Shown here in pieces: positions 1 to 6,355 of a stretch of DNA of 11,581 nt. This DNA is from Aquificaceae bacterium (lineage in GTDB: Bacteria > Aquificota > Aquificia > Aquificales > Aquificaceae). The position numbers and the translations under genes were made by a program. The DNA lies in NCBI GenBank assembly GCA_025057715.1, contig JANWVD010000013.1:1-11581 (forward strand), written 5' to 3'. Position 1 is the stretch's first letter. Each line of letters begins with the position of its first letter. The notes beneath the pieces were generated by a model, which was not told the DNA's origin, ran no database searches, and saw nothing but the letters and a program-made list of their open reading frames with translations.

Positions 1-99
1 CTGTTCTTAAGTTTTATTATGAGCGTTTTTTTGCTTAGCTTCGTGATTTTTGCGTGGGTGCAAAGAGGACTTATAATACTTCACAGTGATAATAGTTAG
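1..99 (+). CDS. C-terminal tail of an unidentified membrane protein (partial)
   Basis: The frame is open from base 1 to a TAG at 97-99 and gives 32 residues, cut by the window edge. The first 26 or so residues are strongly hydrophobic (Leu, Phe, Ile, Val), enough for one membrane-spanning helix, followed by a short polar tail ending HSDNS. This looks like the last helix of an integral membrane protein. Its stop lies 14 bases inside the following gspC frame, so the two are probably translationally coupled. Too little is present to name a family. An ATG at 19 would also allow a 26-residue peptide, but the open frame through base 1 favours a longer truncated gene. Confidence 0.5.
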   Translation: MFLSFIMSVFLLSFVIFAWVQRGLIILHSDNS

Positions 100-829
100 T
101 CTATCGGCGCTTTTTGCGCTTAATGCCGTTCTTTTGGGCGCTTTTGTCTTTATGCCTAATATGAGGTCTTTTTCTGCGCCGTTACTTGAGAAAAAGACGT
201 TAGATTTATCTTCGGCCAATCAGCGTTTTATACAGGTCTTTAAAAAGGAAGAAAAGCCTGAGGAGCGATTGCCTGTTGTAAAGCTCTTAGCCATCGCAAG
301 CGGCGCTAAGAGTATGGCTCTTGCTTTGGTTGATGGAAAGCCAACCATTTTAAAAGTTGGCAGCTCTGTCGGTCCTCTTTCTGTAGTCTCAGTAGAGAGA
401 AACTCTATTGTCCTTTCTAAGGATGGTCAAGCTATGGTGGTGAGCTTGAGCTTAGATAAAGCCCAGCAAAGTGCGTCATTGCCTCAAGAGCCTGTCAGTG
501 AGTCAAAGACCTTGCAAAGCAAAATCGCAAGGAGCGAGCTTGAGCGAATCACCTCAGACCCTGGATTGATGTTTAGGCAGATTAGGTTAGTGCCATTTGT
601 GCAAGATGGTAGGACGCGCGGATTTCTATTTGAGTGGATTGAACCGGGTAGCTTATTTGATAGGGCAGGGCTATTGCAGGGGGATGTTCTTCTTGCTATA
701 AACGGTCAGGAGATAAAAAGCGGTGAAGATGCGTTTAGAATACTTCAGGTGCTAAGAAACGAGCAGGCGCTTCGCATCTCGCTTATGCGTTCACAACAAC
801 AGATTGAAATTCAGCTGAGGGTGGAATGA
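86..829 (+). CDS. gspC: Type II secretion system protein GspC (inner-membrane, PDZ-containing)
   Basis: GspC links the inner-membrane platform of the type II secretion system to the outer-membrane secretin GspD. The 247-residue product has one N-terminal membrane anchor (about 2-23) with almost no cytoplasmic tail. A beta-rich homology-region (HR) domain follows at about 64-122, then a Gln/Ser/Glu linker. A C-terminal PDZ domain runs from about 160 to 247, with the typical carboxylate-loop and strand pattern (IEPGSLFDRAGLLQGDVLLAING). It is slightly shorter than usual GspC proteins. The start is GTG; an in-frame TAA at 74-76 prevents a longer start, and no well-spaced Shine-Dalgarno sequence is visible (GAGG at 65-68 is too far), so initiation probably relies on coupling to the upstream gene. 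The stop overlaps the gspD start as ATGA, and gspD is GspC's known HR-domain partner. Identification rests on domain order plus this neighbour. Confidence 0.87.
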   Translation: MIIVSLSALFALNAVLLGAFVFMPNMRSFSAPLLEKKTLDLSSANQRFIQVFKKEEKPEERLPVVKLLAIASGAKSMALALVDGKPTILKVGSSVGPLSVVSVERNSIVLSKDGQAMVVSLSLDKAQQSASLPQEPVSESKTLQSKIARSELERITSDPGLMFRQIRLVPFVQDGRTRGFLFEWIEPGSLFDRAGLLQGDVLLAINGQEIKSGEDAFRILQVLRNEQALRISLMRSQQQIEIQLRVE

Positions 830-2802
830 TGATTCGCGTTCTGATGTTTATTCTCTTAATTTTTTTGCCGTCTTTTGGCACGCAAAACCTTCAGGATATT
901 CAAAATCAAGCCCAAGAGCAGAGAAAAACCGGCAAGGTTTATCTAAACTTTCAAGACGCTGACATAAACCTGATTGTTAAGTTTATGTCGGAACTGACGG
1001 GTAAAAACATAGTGCTTGACCCTTCTGTTAAGGGAACCTTAACAATTAGCTCCGCAAAGCCATTGACAATACCACAAGCCTGGGAGCTATTTGTATTGTC
1101 GCTTTCTCTTCAGGGTTATGGCGTTGTTGAGGATAAAAACATCGTAAGGATTGTCCCAATGGCACAGGCGGTTCCGCTTGCTCAAACGAAAAGACCTACT
1201 AACTTAGGCGAGGTTATTATATTTCTTTACACGGCGGAGAATACCCAAGCTTCGCAGCTACAACAGGCAATACAACCACTTTTATCACCATTCGCTAGAT
1301 TAAGCGTTCATACTCAGTCTAATACCCTGATTATCGTTGATATTGCAAAGAATGTTCAAAAAATAAGGGACATTCTAAAGGCGCTTGATGCACCTCAGAG
1401 AGCTCTAAGCGTAAAGGTTCATAACCTAAAGAGGGCAAGGGCTGAGACTCTCTTTCAAAGCTTACAAACGCTTCTTGGCACACTTCAGCAGCAGATAGGA
1501 AGCCCGGTGGTAGGGACATTTAACAAAGATTCAAACTCTATCGTCATAATAGCACGCGAGGATATTCATCCTCTTATTGAAGAGGTCATAAAAACGCTTG
1601 ACCAAAGCACAATAGGGGTGGATGAGCGCTCTTTTTATGTCATCCCGCTAAAATTCATATCCGCAGAGGAGCTTAGCAAAAGCCTTCAAACGCTATTTGG
1701 TGGTATTACCCAGCAGCAACAACCTGTGCCGCCAAGCCCTCGTCAAGATGTTCAACCTCGGGAAACTCCCCTTGGCATTACAAAACAGCAGCAGCAACCA
1801 CAACCGCTTCAGCCCATCGCGGTAATCCAAACCCAAGAAGGGCTAAGAATCGGCTTTGACAGAGGAACTAACTCGGTGATAGCCTATGCAACCCAGAGAG
1901 AGATAAGCGGTCTAAAGGCGCTTATAGACACCCTTGATGTTAGGAGAAAGCAAGTCCTAATAGCAGCGAGCATAGTAGAACTCTCTACCTCAAGGGCGCT
2001 TGATGTAGGTATTCGTTGGCAAGCCCTTGGTACAAAGGGCGGAGGTGGCTTTGGCGTTGGCTCTGCTCAAGACCTATATAGCGCATTGCTATCTGGAAAC
2101 TTTGTCCTCGGGTTTGTTAACAACGTAGGGCGAAGCATAACCATAGGTGGCACAAGCCTATTCTTCCCGGACCTTGCGCTTTTACTATCCCTTATTGAAA
2201 AAGGCTCTGGATTTAATTTGATATCAAACCCGAAGGTTTTGACGCTTGATAACCAAGAGGCAAATATCAAGGTTGGGCAGGTCGTTCCATTCGCCTCGGG
2301 TGTTAAATTCGATGTAAATGGTCAGCCTGTCGTAACCTACGATTATAAAGAGGTCGGACTAAACCTCGGGGTTACCCCAACAGTCTCTGGCGATAATCTG
2401 AGGTTGATGATAAGACTTCAAGTCCAAGAGATTGTGGACTTTATAAGACCTCAGATAGGACAGCTAAGCTACGCAGTGCCCGTGACTTCAAATAGACAGG
2501 TTAATTCCGATGTTGTGGTAGAAAAGGGTCAGACGGTAATAATAGGTGGACTTGTCAGCACCCGCGCGCTATCCAGTCAAGAGGGTATCCCAGGGTTAAA
2601 AGATGTCCCGCTCCTTGGAAGGCTTTTTAGACGCGATACCCAAAACGAGGATAAGGTTTCTCTGTTTATATTTATAACCCCCTTCGTTATTGAAGGACCA
2701 GAGGAGCTATCTCGTATAACTCAAGAACATGAAAAAATGGCTAAAGAACTCCAAAAGCTTTTAAAAAGAGAAAGAAATGAGAAAAAGCCTTCCGAGCCTT
2801 AA
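826..2802 (+). CDS. gspD: Type II secretion system secretin GspD
   Basis: GspD forms the outer-membrane channel through which folded proteins leave the cell. The 658-residue product starts with a hydrophobic signal peptide (about 1-19) without a lipobox Cys. Periplasmic domains follow in the usual order: N0 (about 38-112), N1 (127-188), N2 (191-258) and N3 (268-370). N3 is interrupted by a Gln/Pro-rich insertion at 295-330. The secretin core spans about 372-622 and includes the late motif VPLLGRLF (594-601) and the closing strands. A short charged, probably helical tail (623-658) sits where the pilotin-binding S domain is found in some secretins. Length is normal for GspD. A second ATG directly follows the first, so the start could be three bases later; GAGGG just upstream suits either. 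The start overlaps gspC by 4 bases and the end overlaps gspN by 26. The neighbouring gspC argues for a type II secretin rather than the pilus secretin PilQ. Confidence 0.95.
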   Translation: MMIRVLMFILLIFLPSFGTQNLQDIQNQAQEQRKTGKVYLNFQDADINLIVKFMSELTGKNIVLDPSVKGTLTISSAKPLTIPQAWELFVLSLSLQGYGVVEDKNIVRIVPMAQAVPLAQTKRPTNLGEVIIFLYTAENTQASQLQQAIQPLLSPFARLSVHTQSNTLIIVDIAKNVQKIRDILKALDAPQRALSVKVHNLKRARAETLFQSLQTLLGTLQQQIGSPVVGTFNKDSNSIVIIAREDIHPLIEEVIKTLDQSTIGVDERSFYVIPLKFISAEELSKSLQTLFGGITQQQQPVPPSPRQDVQPRETPLGITKQQQQPQPLQPIAVIQTQEGLRIGFDRGTNSVIAYATQREISGLKALIDTLDVRRKQVLIAASIVELSTSRALDVGIRWQALGTKGGGGFGVGSAQDLYSALLSGNFVLGFVNNVGRSITIGGTSLFFPDLALLLSLIEKGSGFNLISNPKVLTLDNQEANIKVGQVVPFASGVKFDVNGQPVVTYDYKEVGLNLGVTPTVSGDNLRLMIRLQVQEIVDFIRPQIGQLSYAVPVTSNRQVNSDVVVEKGQTVIIGGLVSTRALSSQEGIPGLKDVPLLGRLFRRDTQNEDKVSLFIFITPFVIEGPEELSRITQEHEKMAKELQKLLKRERNEKKPSEP

Positions 2803-3430
2803 GAGCATAGGGGCATTTTTTATTTACCTTGTGCTCTTTTTAATGATTTTCGCCTTCCTTACTTTTCCAAAGTTTCTCATCTTTGACAAAATCCTTCAAA
2901 AAAATGGACTTTATCTTACTGCAAGCTCTGTTAGGGAAAACCCGCTCTCTATTAGCATCAAAGACGCAACAATATACTCCCAGAGCTCTCCCTTGGTGAG
3001 ATTTGATACCTTGAAGATTAGCCTCAGACTCTTAGGGATTTCTCTATCAGGCAAATGCGAGGGGGGCTCTCTTAACATCACTCTTGGGCTCTCTGGCATA
3101 AACTCTCTCAATGCGCGGGATTTTAAATGTCTTTATCAAAAAGGCGCCCTTCGGGCGCGTTTAGAGTTTCAAAAAGACGGTATTGTGGGGCAGATGTCGC
3201 TTGAGAAGTTTTCCGCAGGTGCTTATAAAGTGGATATACTCGAGATAGATTTTAAAAAGAGGGTCTTTAGTGCGCGTGCTAAGGTGATGGGAGTTGAGCT
3301 AAGAGGCGATGGACAGGCTGTTTTTAATGCAAAGGACCCGCTTCAATCCTCGCTTAATGGGCAGTTAATTGGTCCTGGATTTAGATTAGTTATTAGCGGA
3401 CCTTTGAGGTCTTTGAATATTTCTCAGTGA
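2777..3430 (+). CDS. gspN: GspN-like type II secretion protein
   Basis: The 217-residue product has a single membrane anchor (about 10-34), then a soluble, beta-rich region of repeated short strands with amphipathic pattern, such as SLSGK and SLNGQLIGPGFRLVISG. This is the layout of GspN, an accessory type II secretion protein related in fold to AsmA-like and LPS-transport proteins. The soluble part would lie in the periplasm. The motif around residues 28-60 (FPKFLIFDKIL, then a Tyr-Leu-Thr segment and a conserved-looking NPLSISIKDA) fits the N-terminal GspN domain as I know it. The gene starts 26 bases inside gspD, preceded by a purine-rich AGAGAAAGAA. GspN has no firmly established role. 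Sequence conservation is low in this family, so the name leans partly on its position behind gspC and gspD. Confidence 0.62.
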   Translation: MRKSLPSLKSIGAFFIYLVLFLMIFAFLTFPKFLIFDKILQKNGLYLTASSVRENPLSISIKDATIYSQSSPLVRFDTLKISLRLLGISLSGKCEGGSLNITLGLSGINSLNARDFKCLYQKGALRARLEFQKDGIVGQMSLEKFSAGAYKVDILEIDFKKRVFSARAKVMGVELRGDGQAVFNAKDPLQSSLNGQLIGPGFRLVISGPLRSLNISQ

Positions 3431-3439
3431 TAAGTGTCA

Positions 3440-3469
3440 TTGATTGGTAAAGCTCGCTGGTAATAGATT
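3440..3469 (+). promoter_or_regulatory. Weak candidate sigma70-type promoter ahead of iscU
   Basis: TTGATT (3440-3445) and TAGATT (3464-3469) each match four of six consensus bases and are 18 bases apart. They lie in the only sizeable gap of the plus-strand run, between the gspN stop and the iscU start. Placement is sensible, but the match is poor and AT-rich DNA gives such matches by chance. No terminator-like hairpin follows gspN, so read-through from the secretion genes is equally possible. Confidence 0.22.
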
Positions 3470-3478
3470 ATTAGCGTA

Positions 3479-3485
3479 AGGAGGT
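3479..3485 (+). promoter_or_regulatory. Strong Shine-Dalgarno site for iscU
   Basis: AGGAGGT lies 8 bases before the iscU ATG, a near-perfect match to the anti-Shine-Dalgarno sequence. It fixes the iscU start at 3494 and marks the beginning of the second plus-strand gene run. Confidence 0.75.
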
Positions 3486-3493
3486 AAATAGGC

Positions 3494-3955
3494 ATGTTTG
3501 AATATAGCGAGAAGGTCCTCGACCACTTTTTAAATCCGAGGAACGTTGGCGTTCTTGAGGACGCTAATGCCATAGGGCAATGCGGTAATCCAGCCTGTGG
3601 GGATGCTATGATGTTTACCTTAAAGGTAAATCCCCAAGGGGATATCATAGAAGACCTAAGGTTTAAGACCTTTGGTTGTGGCTCTGCTATAGCTGTTTCT
3701 TCTCAGCTTACCGAGATGGTAAAAGGCAAGGACATAAACTATGCCCTAAATTTAACTTACAAGGAGATATTTGACCAGCTTGGTGGATTGCCGCCCCAGA
3801 AGATTCATTGCACAAACCTCGGGCTTGAGACTCTCCATGTTGCGATAAGGGATTATCTTATTAAACAAGGTAGGGTTGATGAGGCTGAGAGGATTCCAGA
3901 TTGCTACGAAGAGCAAGAGAGCAAAGAAGGTCAGTTTGAGTTCCTATCTTTGTAA
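3494..3955 (+). CDS. iscU: Iron-sulfur cluster assembly scaffold IscU / NifU N-terminal type
   Basis: IscU is the cytoplasmic scaffold on which [2Fe-2S] clusters are built from cysteine-desulfurase sulfur. The 153-residue product carries the three conserved ligand cysteines in their motifs: PACGD (C35, with D37), FGCGSA (C62) and LPPQKIHC (C106, after H105). These match the family closely, and the C-terminal half resembles the N-terminal domain of NifU. Extra cysteines are C30, in a QCGNPAC segment, and C137 in the tail. The tail after about 125 is longer than in Escherichia coli IscU and is acidic. A strong ribosome binding site precedes the ATG. The gene is followed after one base by a TusA-type protein, with an Nfu-domain gene two further along, so the cluster groups a scaffold, a sulfur carrier and a cluster carrier. 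No cysteine desulfurase (IscS) or HscA/HscB is in the window. Confidence 0.95.
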   Translation: MFEYSEKVLDHFLNPRNVGVLEDANAIGQCGNPACGDAMMFTLKVNPQGDIIEDLRFKTFGCGSAIAVSSQLTEMVKGKDINYALNLTYKEIFDQLGGLPPQKIHCTNLGLETLHVAIRDYLIKQGRVDEAERIPDCYEEQESKEGQFEFLSL

Positions 3956-3956
3956 A

Positions 3957-4196
3957 ATGCGAGAGATTAAGGCGGATGTAGTGCATGATGTGACAGGCAC
4001 CTTTTGCCCGGTGCCTGTTGCTGAAACCTCCAGGGTTATTAAGGGTATGTCCCAAGGTCAAGTCCTTGAGCTAATAGCGGATGACCCGGGTGTTATTGAG
4101 GATATTCCATCTTGGTGCAAATCCACGGGCAATGAGTTTTTGGGTATGTATCAAGAAGATGAGCAATTTCACCTCTTTGTGAGGAAGGTTAAATGA
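3957..4196 (+). CDS. TusA/SirA-family sulfur carrier protein
   Basis: This 79-residue protein is a small TusA-type sulfur carrier. The signature CPVP motif (C17-P20), whose first Cys carries the persulfide in this family, sits near the N-terminus. It is followed by the typical helix (ETSRVIKGMSQGQ), the DDPG turn (42-45) and a DIPSWC segment with C54, a position often Cys or aromatic in TusA proteins. The frame is open further upstream to an ATG at 3876, but that part runs inside iscU in another frame and does not look like a domain. I therefore chose the ATG at 3957, one base after the iscU stop, which gives the family's normal length. TusA proteins pass sulfur to tRNA thiolation, molybdenum cofactor synthesis or sulfur-oxidation enzymes; here the neighbours suggest a link with Fe-S assembly. 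It ends in an ATGA overlap with the next gene. Confidence 0.87.
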   Translation: MREIKADVVHDVTGTFCPVPVAETSRVIKGMSQGQVLELIADDPGVIEDIPSWCKSTGNEFLGMYQEDEQFHLFVRKVK

Positions 4197-4417
4197 AAGA
4201 GCGCTCCTTTCATGAAAAACCTCTAAGCGAACTCTTAAGAGATTGCCCGCAAGCGCGGGCAGTTCTTGATAAATACGGGCTTAAGAAGCTCGAAGAAGAT
4301 GATATTCTTGATGTAGTTCTTGATAAGATTAACTTAAAAGGGTTTTGCAGGCTGATGGATATGGAGGAGGAAGTGCAAGCAAGCGTTTGGCAAGAAATCC
4401 ATCGGCTTTGCAAGTAA
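4193..4417 (+). CDS. Small DUF1858-like protein of unknown function
   Basis: The 74-residue protein is soluble, highly charged and probably all-helical. Its N-terminal part (PLSELLRDCPQARAVLDKYG, residues 10-29) resembles the DUF1858 / ScdA N-terminal pattern, in which a short helix pair ends in 'LxKYG'. Proteins of that kind accompany Fe-S or redox enzymes. The usual Cys pair after the KYG turn is absent; Cys occur instead at 18, 52 and 73. The start overlaps the TusA-type gene as ATGA, with GAGGAAGG just upstream, and the Nfu-domain gene begins 10 bases after the stop. Translation coupling on both sides makes it very likely a real gene. A role in Fe-S or sulfur handling is inferred from position only, and the DUF1858 resemblance is weak. 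Confidence 0.8.
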   Translation: MKERSFHEKPLSELLRDCPQARAVLDKYGLKKLEEDDILDVVLDKINLKGFCRLMDMEEEVQASVWQEIHRLCK

Positions 4418-4427
4418 GGAGGTTTTC

Positions 4428-4679
4428 ATGGAGCGCTCTGAAGTTTTTGAAGTGGAAAGAATACTTGAAAAGATAAGACCTGCTTTAAGAGAGCATCACG
4501 GGGACTTAAAAGTGGTCCGCGTTGAAGACGGTGATGTTTATCTATCCTTTGAAGGTGGGTGCGTAGATTGCCCGGTAGTTGATGAGAGTCTAAAGGATAT
4601 GCTCGATGTTGTGATTAAGGGTAATCTTGACTGGGTTAAGTCTGTAAAGGTTGTTCAAAGTAAATATCAGATAATATGA
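4428..4679 (+). CDS. NifU C-terminal (Nfu) domain iron-sulfur carrier
   Basis: The 83-residue product is a stand-alone Nfu domain, which binds a [4Fe-4S] cluster between two subunits and hands it to target enzymes. It shows the family pattern: an N-terminal helix (EVERILEKIRPALREHHGDLKVV), two strands around VEDGDVYLSFEG, then GGCVDCP with the cluster-binding C45 and C48. A long helix follows (ESLKDMLDVVIKGN) and a last strand. A near-ideal ribosome binding site (AGGAGG at 4417-4422, 5 bases before ATG) suggests this gene is translated more strongly than its neighbours. The stop overlaps aroE as ATGA. Together with IscU it corresponds to the two ends of a NifU protein, encoded separately. The middle ferredoxin-like domain of full NifU is absent. 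Confidence 0.93.
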   Translation: MERSEVFEVERILEKIRPALREHHGDLKVVRVEDGDVYLSFEGGCVDCPVVDESLKDMLDVVIKGNLDWVKSVKVVQSKYQII

Positions 4680-5470
4680 CCATTAGAGGAGATACGCTCC
4701 TCTACGGCGTTGTTGGAAATCCAATAAAGCATTCCCTTTCCCCAGTTTTTCAAAATCGGTTTTTTAAAACCTTTGGAATCAATGCTATCTATGTGCCTCT
4801 GGAGGTTGATAAATCCCAAGCAACTAAATTTTTAAAAAATGCAGGATACTTTGGTTTTAGGGGGCTTAATGTCACCTTGCCTTACAAAGAGATTGCCCTG
4901 AAGGTAGCAAAGCATGTAGATAAGCATGCCAAAGAGATAGGGGCTGCTAACACCTTGAGGTTTGAAAATGGTGAAGTTTATGCTTATAACACCGACTGGA
5001 TTGGGGTTTTAAAATCGCTTGATGGCTTTTGTAATCCCAAGAGCGTGTTGGTTTTGGGCGCGGGCGGTGCTGCAAAGGCGGGTATTTATGCGCTTTTGAA
5101 TATTGGCGCTGAGGTATTTGTTTGGAATAGAACAGCTTCAAAAGCAAAAACTTTATGCTCTAAGATGGGCTGCAAGGCTGTAAGGTCAGTAGAGGAATTT
5201 ATCAAAAGCGTTGACTTATTAGTCAATGCAACATCTGCAAACTTGGATGCTGAGCTTTTTAACTACGACCTTTTAAGCGAAAAGGTTTCTATTTTTGATA
5301 TGTCCTATCGTCAAACGAAACTTTTAAAGTTTGCTAAAGAGCGAGGATGCAATGTAAAAGACGGTCTTGATATGTTAATCTATCAAGGTATAGAGAGTTT
5401 TAAAATTTGGACAAATTTAGAAGCAAGATACCAAGATGCGCTTAGTGCTATAAATGAAAGCGGTTATTGA
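4676..5470 (+). CDS. aroE: Shikimate dehydrogenase
   Basis: AroE reduces 3-dehydroshikimate to shikimate with NADPH, the fourth step of the chorismate (aromatic amino acid) pathway, in the cytoplasm. The 264-residue protein has the complete motif set: substrate-binding GNPIKHSLSPVFQN (14-27, with S20 and S22), NVTLPYKE with catalytic Lys71, NTDW with catalytic Asp107, the nucleotide-binding GAGGAAK (128-134), NRT (151-153), which typically contacts the NADP phosphate, NATS (184-187), and a C-terminal GLDMLIYQG (230-238) with the substrate-contacting Gln237. Length is typical. No residue looks lost. It overlaps nfu by 4 bases and the HARP gene by 17. No other shikimate-pathway gene is in the window, so the location in an Fe-S/RNA-processing run appears to reflect scattered operons rather than pathway grouping. 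Confidence 0.97.
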   Translation: MTIRGDTLLYGVVGNPIKHSLSPVFQNRFFKTFGINAIYVPLEVDKSQATKFLKNAGYFGFRGLNVTLPYKEIALKVAKHVDKHAKEIGAANTLRFENGEVYAYNTDWIGVLKSLDGFCNPKSVLVLGAGGAAKAGIYALLNIGAEVFVWNRTASKAKTLCSKMGCKAVRSVEEFIKSVDLLVNATSANLDAELFNYDLLSEKVSIFDMSYRQTKLLKFAKERGCNVKDGLDMLIYQGIESFKIWTNLEARYQDALSAINESGY

Positions 5471-6041
5471 TACCAGTATTTTTACAAACCCTGATATTTA
5501 CGGCGTTTTTGGTGATAGTCCAAGGCGGGCAACGGAAGTTTTTCTTGAGCTTGCGCAAAATGCGCAGGTTGAGTTCTTTATGCCAAGTAGCGTTTATTCA
5601 GAATTTCTAAAGGTGACTGACATAGAGCCATTAAAAGAGAGGTTTGAGATAGTTATTAGAATACGTTCACCCTTTAGATACAAAATACAGCTTCCGGCTC
5701 AGCTATTGTATGAATTTATAGAAGAGATGCGCGCGCGTGTAAATAGAGGCTTAAGGATTGCAGAAGAGCATCTAAAAGAGGCCTCTAAATCACCAGAGGA
5801 GAGTGCCAAGCTCGTTAATAAGCTTCGTGAAAAATACCGCGAGGCTTTGCGTGCTGGGATTATTGATAGTAAAGAGGACCTTGATGTTATTTTGCTTGCT
5901 TTTGAGCTTGACGCGCTTTTGCTTAGCGCTGACGAGGGGCTTAGAAAGTTTGCGGATAAGCTTGGCATTAGGCTAATAGACCCCGCCGGCATTCAAAATC
6001 TTTTACATAGCTCATTAAAAGTCGATAAAATTCAAGGATGA
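5454..6041 (+). CDS. Protein-only RNase P of the HARP family (often labelled 'RNA ligase partner protein')
   Basis: HARP (homolog of Aquifex RNase P) removes the 5' leader of precursor tRNAs without any RNA subunit. The 195-residue product is a PIN-like metallonuclease of the family's normal length. It begins with VIDTSIFTNP, placing Asp6 at the first metal-binding position. The C-terminal half holds DSKEDLDV (D138, D142, D144) and SADEGLRKFADKLGI (D160), the remaining acidic cluster of the active site. Between them is a long helical insertion (about 83-133: YEFIEEMRARVNRGLRIAEEH, then NKLREKYREALRAG). This is the family's hallmark protruding helical domain, used for oligomerisation and tRNA recognition. 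Family members form large ring- or star-shaped oligomers. The gene starts 17 bases inside aroE without a clear ribosome binding site and ends in an ATGA overlap with the next gene. The database name 'RNA ligase partner' reflects older genome context, not function. Recognition is from motif memory, not a search. Confidence 0.9.
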   Translation: MKAVIDTSIFTNPDIYGVFGDSPRRATEVFLELAQNAQVEFFMPSSVYSEFLKVTDIEPLKERFEIVIRIRSPFRYKIQLPAQLLYEFIEEMRARVNRGLRIAEEHLKEASKSPEESAKLVNKLREKYREALRAGIIDSKEDLDVILLAFELDALLLSADEGLRKFADKLGIRLIDPAGIQNLLHSSLKVDKIQG

Positions 6042-6355
6042 GCGTTCTTGTATTTTTTAGCATGACGCCTTTGGGAAAGGGCGAAAGCGTTAGTGAGTTT
6101 GTTGCAAGGGTTGTTGATATAGTTGATAAATCGGGCTTTGAATATGTTTTAACGCCCATGGGGACAATCTTTGAAGCCCCGGATATTGATAGCGCAATGA
6201 AGCTTCTTTCGGACGGTCTTAAGGCACTTGAGCAAGATTGTAATAGGGTTTCTATAACTGCTAAAATAGACTATAGAAACTCCCCTATGGGTAGGCTTAA
6301 ATCAAAAGTGAGCTCAGTCAAAGAGCACTTAGGAAGGGATATTAAATCAACATGA
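6038..6355 (+). CDS. MTH1187 / YqgV-type thiamine-binding protein
   Basis: This 105-residue protein belongs to the small ferredoxin-fold MTH1187 family (formerly DUF77), tetramers that bind thiamine or related ligands. The family pattern is clear: an opening strand VFFSMTPLGKGESVSEFVARVV, in which the S-M-T-P-L-G-K-G segment and following helix are diagnostic. The 'GFEYVLTPMGTIFE' stretch (33-46) comes next, in which a Tyr-x-Leu-x-Pro-Met-Gly-Thr motif precedes a strand. A second helix and a final strand (VSITAKIDYR) complete the fold. Function in cells is not firmly known; thiamine sensing or storage is inferred from structures. The ATG overlaps the HARP stop (ATGA), with AAGG directly adjacent and so badly spaced, which suggests coupled translation. 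The end overlaps the next gene by 4 bases. Confidence 0.87.
   Translation: MSVLVFFSMTPLGKGESVSEFVARVVDIVDKSGFEYVLTPMGTIFEAPDIDSAMKLLSDGLKALEQDCNRVSITAKIDYRNSPMGRLKSKVSSVKEHLGRDIKST

Noticed and set aside
2911..3111. Minus-strand open frame opposite gspN.
   Set aside because: It has no start signal or recognisable motif and lies opposite a continuous coupled gene.
3431..3493. Intrinsic terminator, riboswitch or small RNA in the gap between gspN and iscU.
   Set aside because: The 63 bases hold no convincing stem-loop, no T-tract and no IscR-like palindrome; only the ribosome binding site is firm.
3876..3956. Longer version of the TusA-type protein starting at ATG 3876 (106 residues).
   Set aside because: The extra 27 residues lie wholly inside iscU in another frame and form a basic, non-domain sequence. 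The ATG at 3957 gives normal TusA length and sits one base after the iscU stop.
5699..5992. 97-codon open frame on the minus strand opposite the HARP gene.
   Set aside because: It is Ser/Leu-rich with no recognisable motif and lies opposite a gene with clear conserved residues, so it is a shadow frame.
5454..6041. A VapC-type PIN toxin, or a genuine RNA ligase partner, as the identity of the PIN protein.
   Set aside because: It is longer than VapC toxins, has a large helical insertion and no adjacent antitoxin; no RNA ligase gene is nearby. The HARP pattern fits better.
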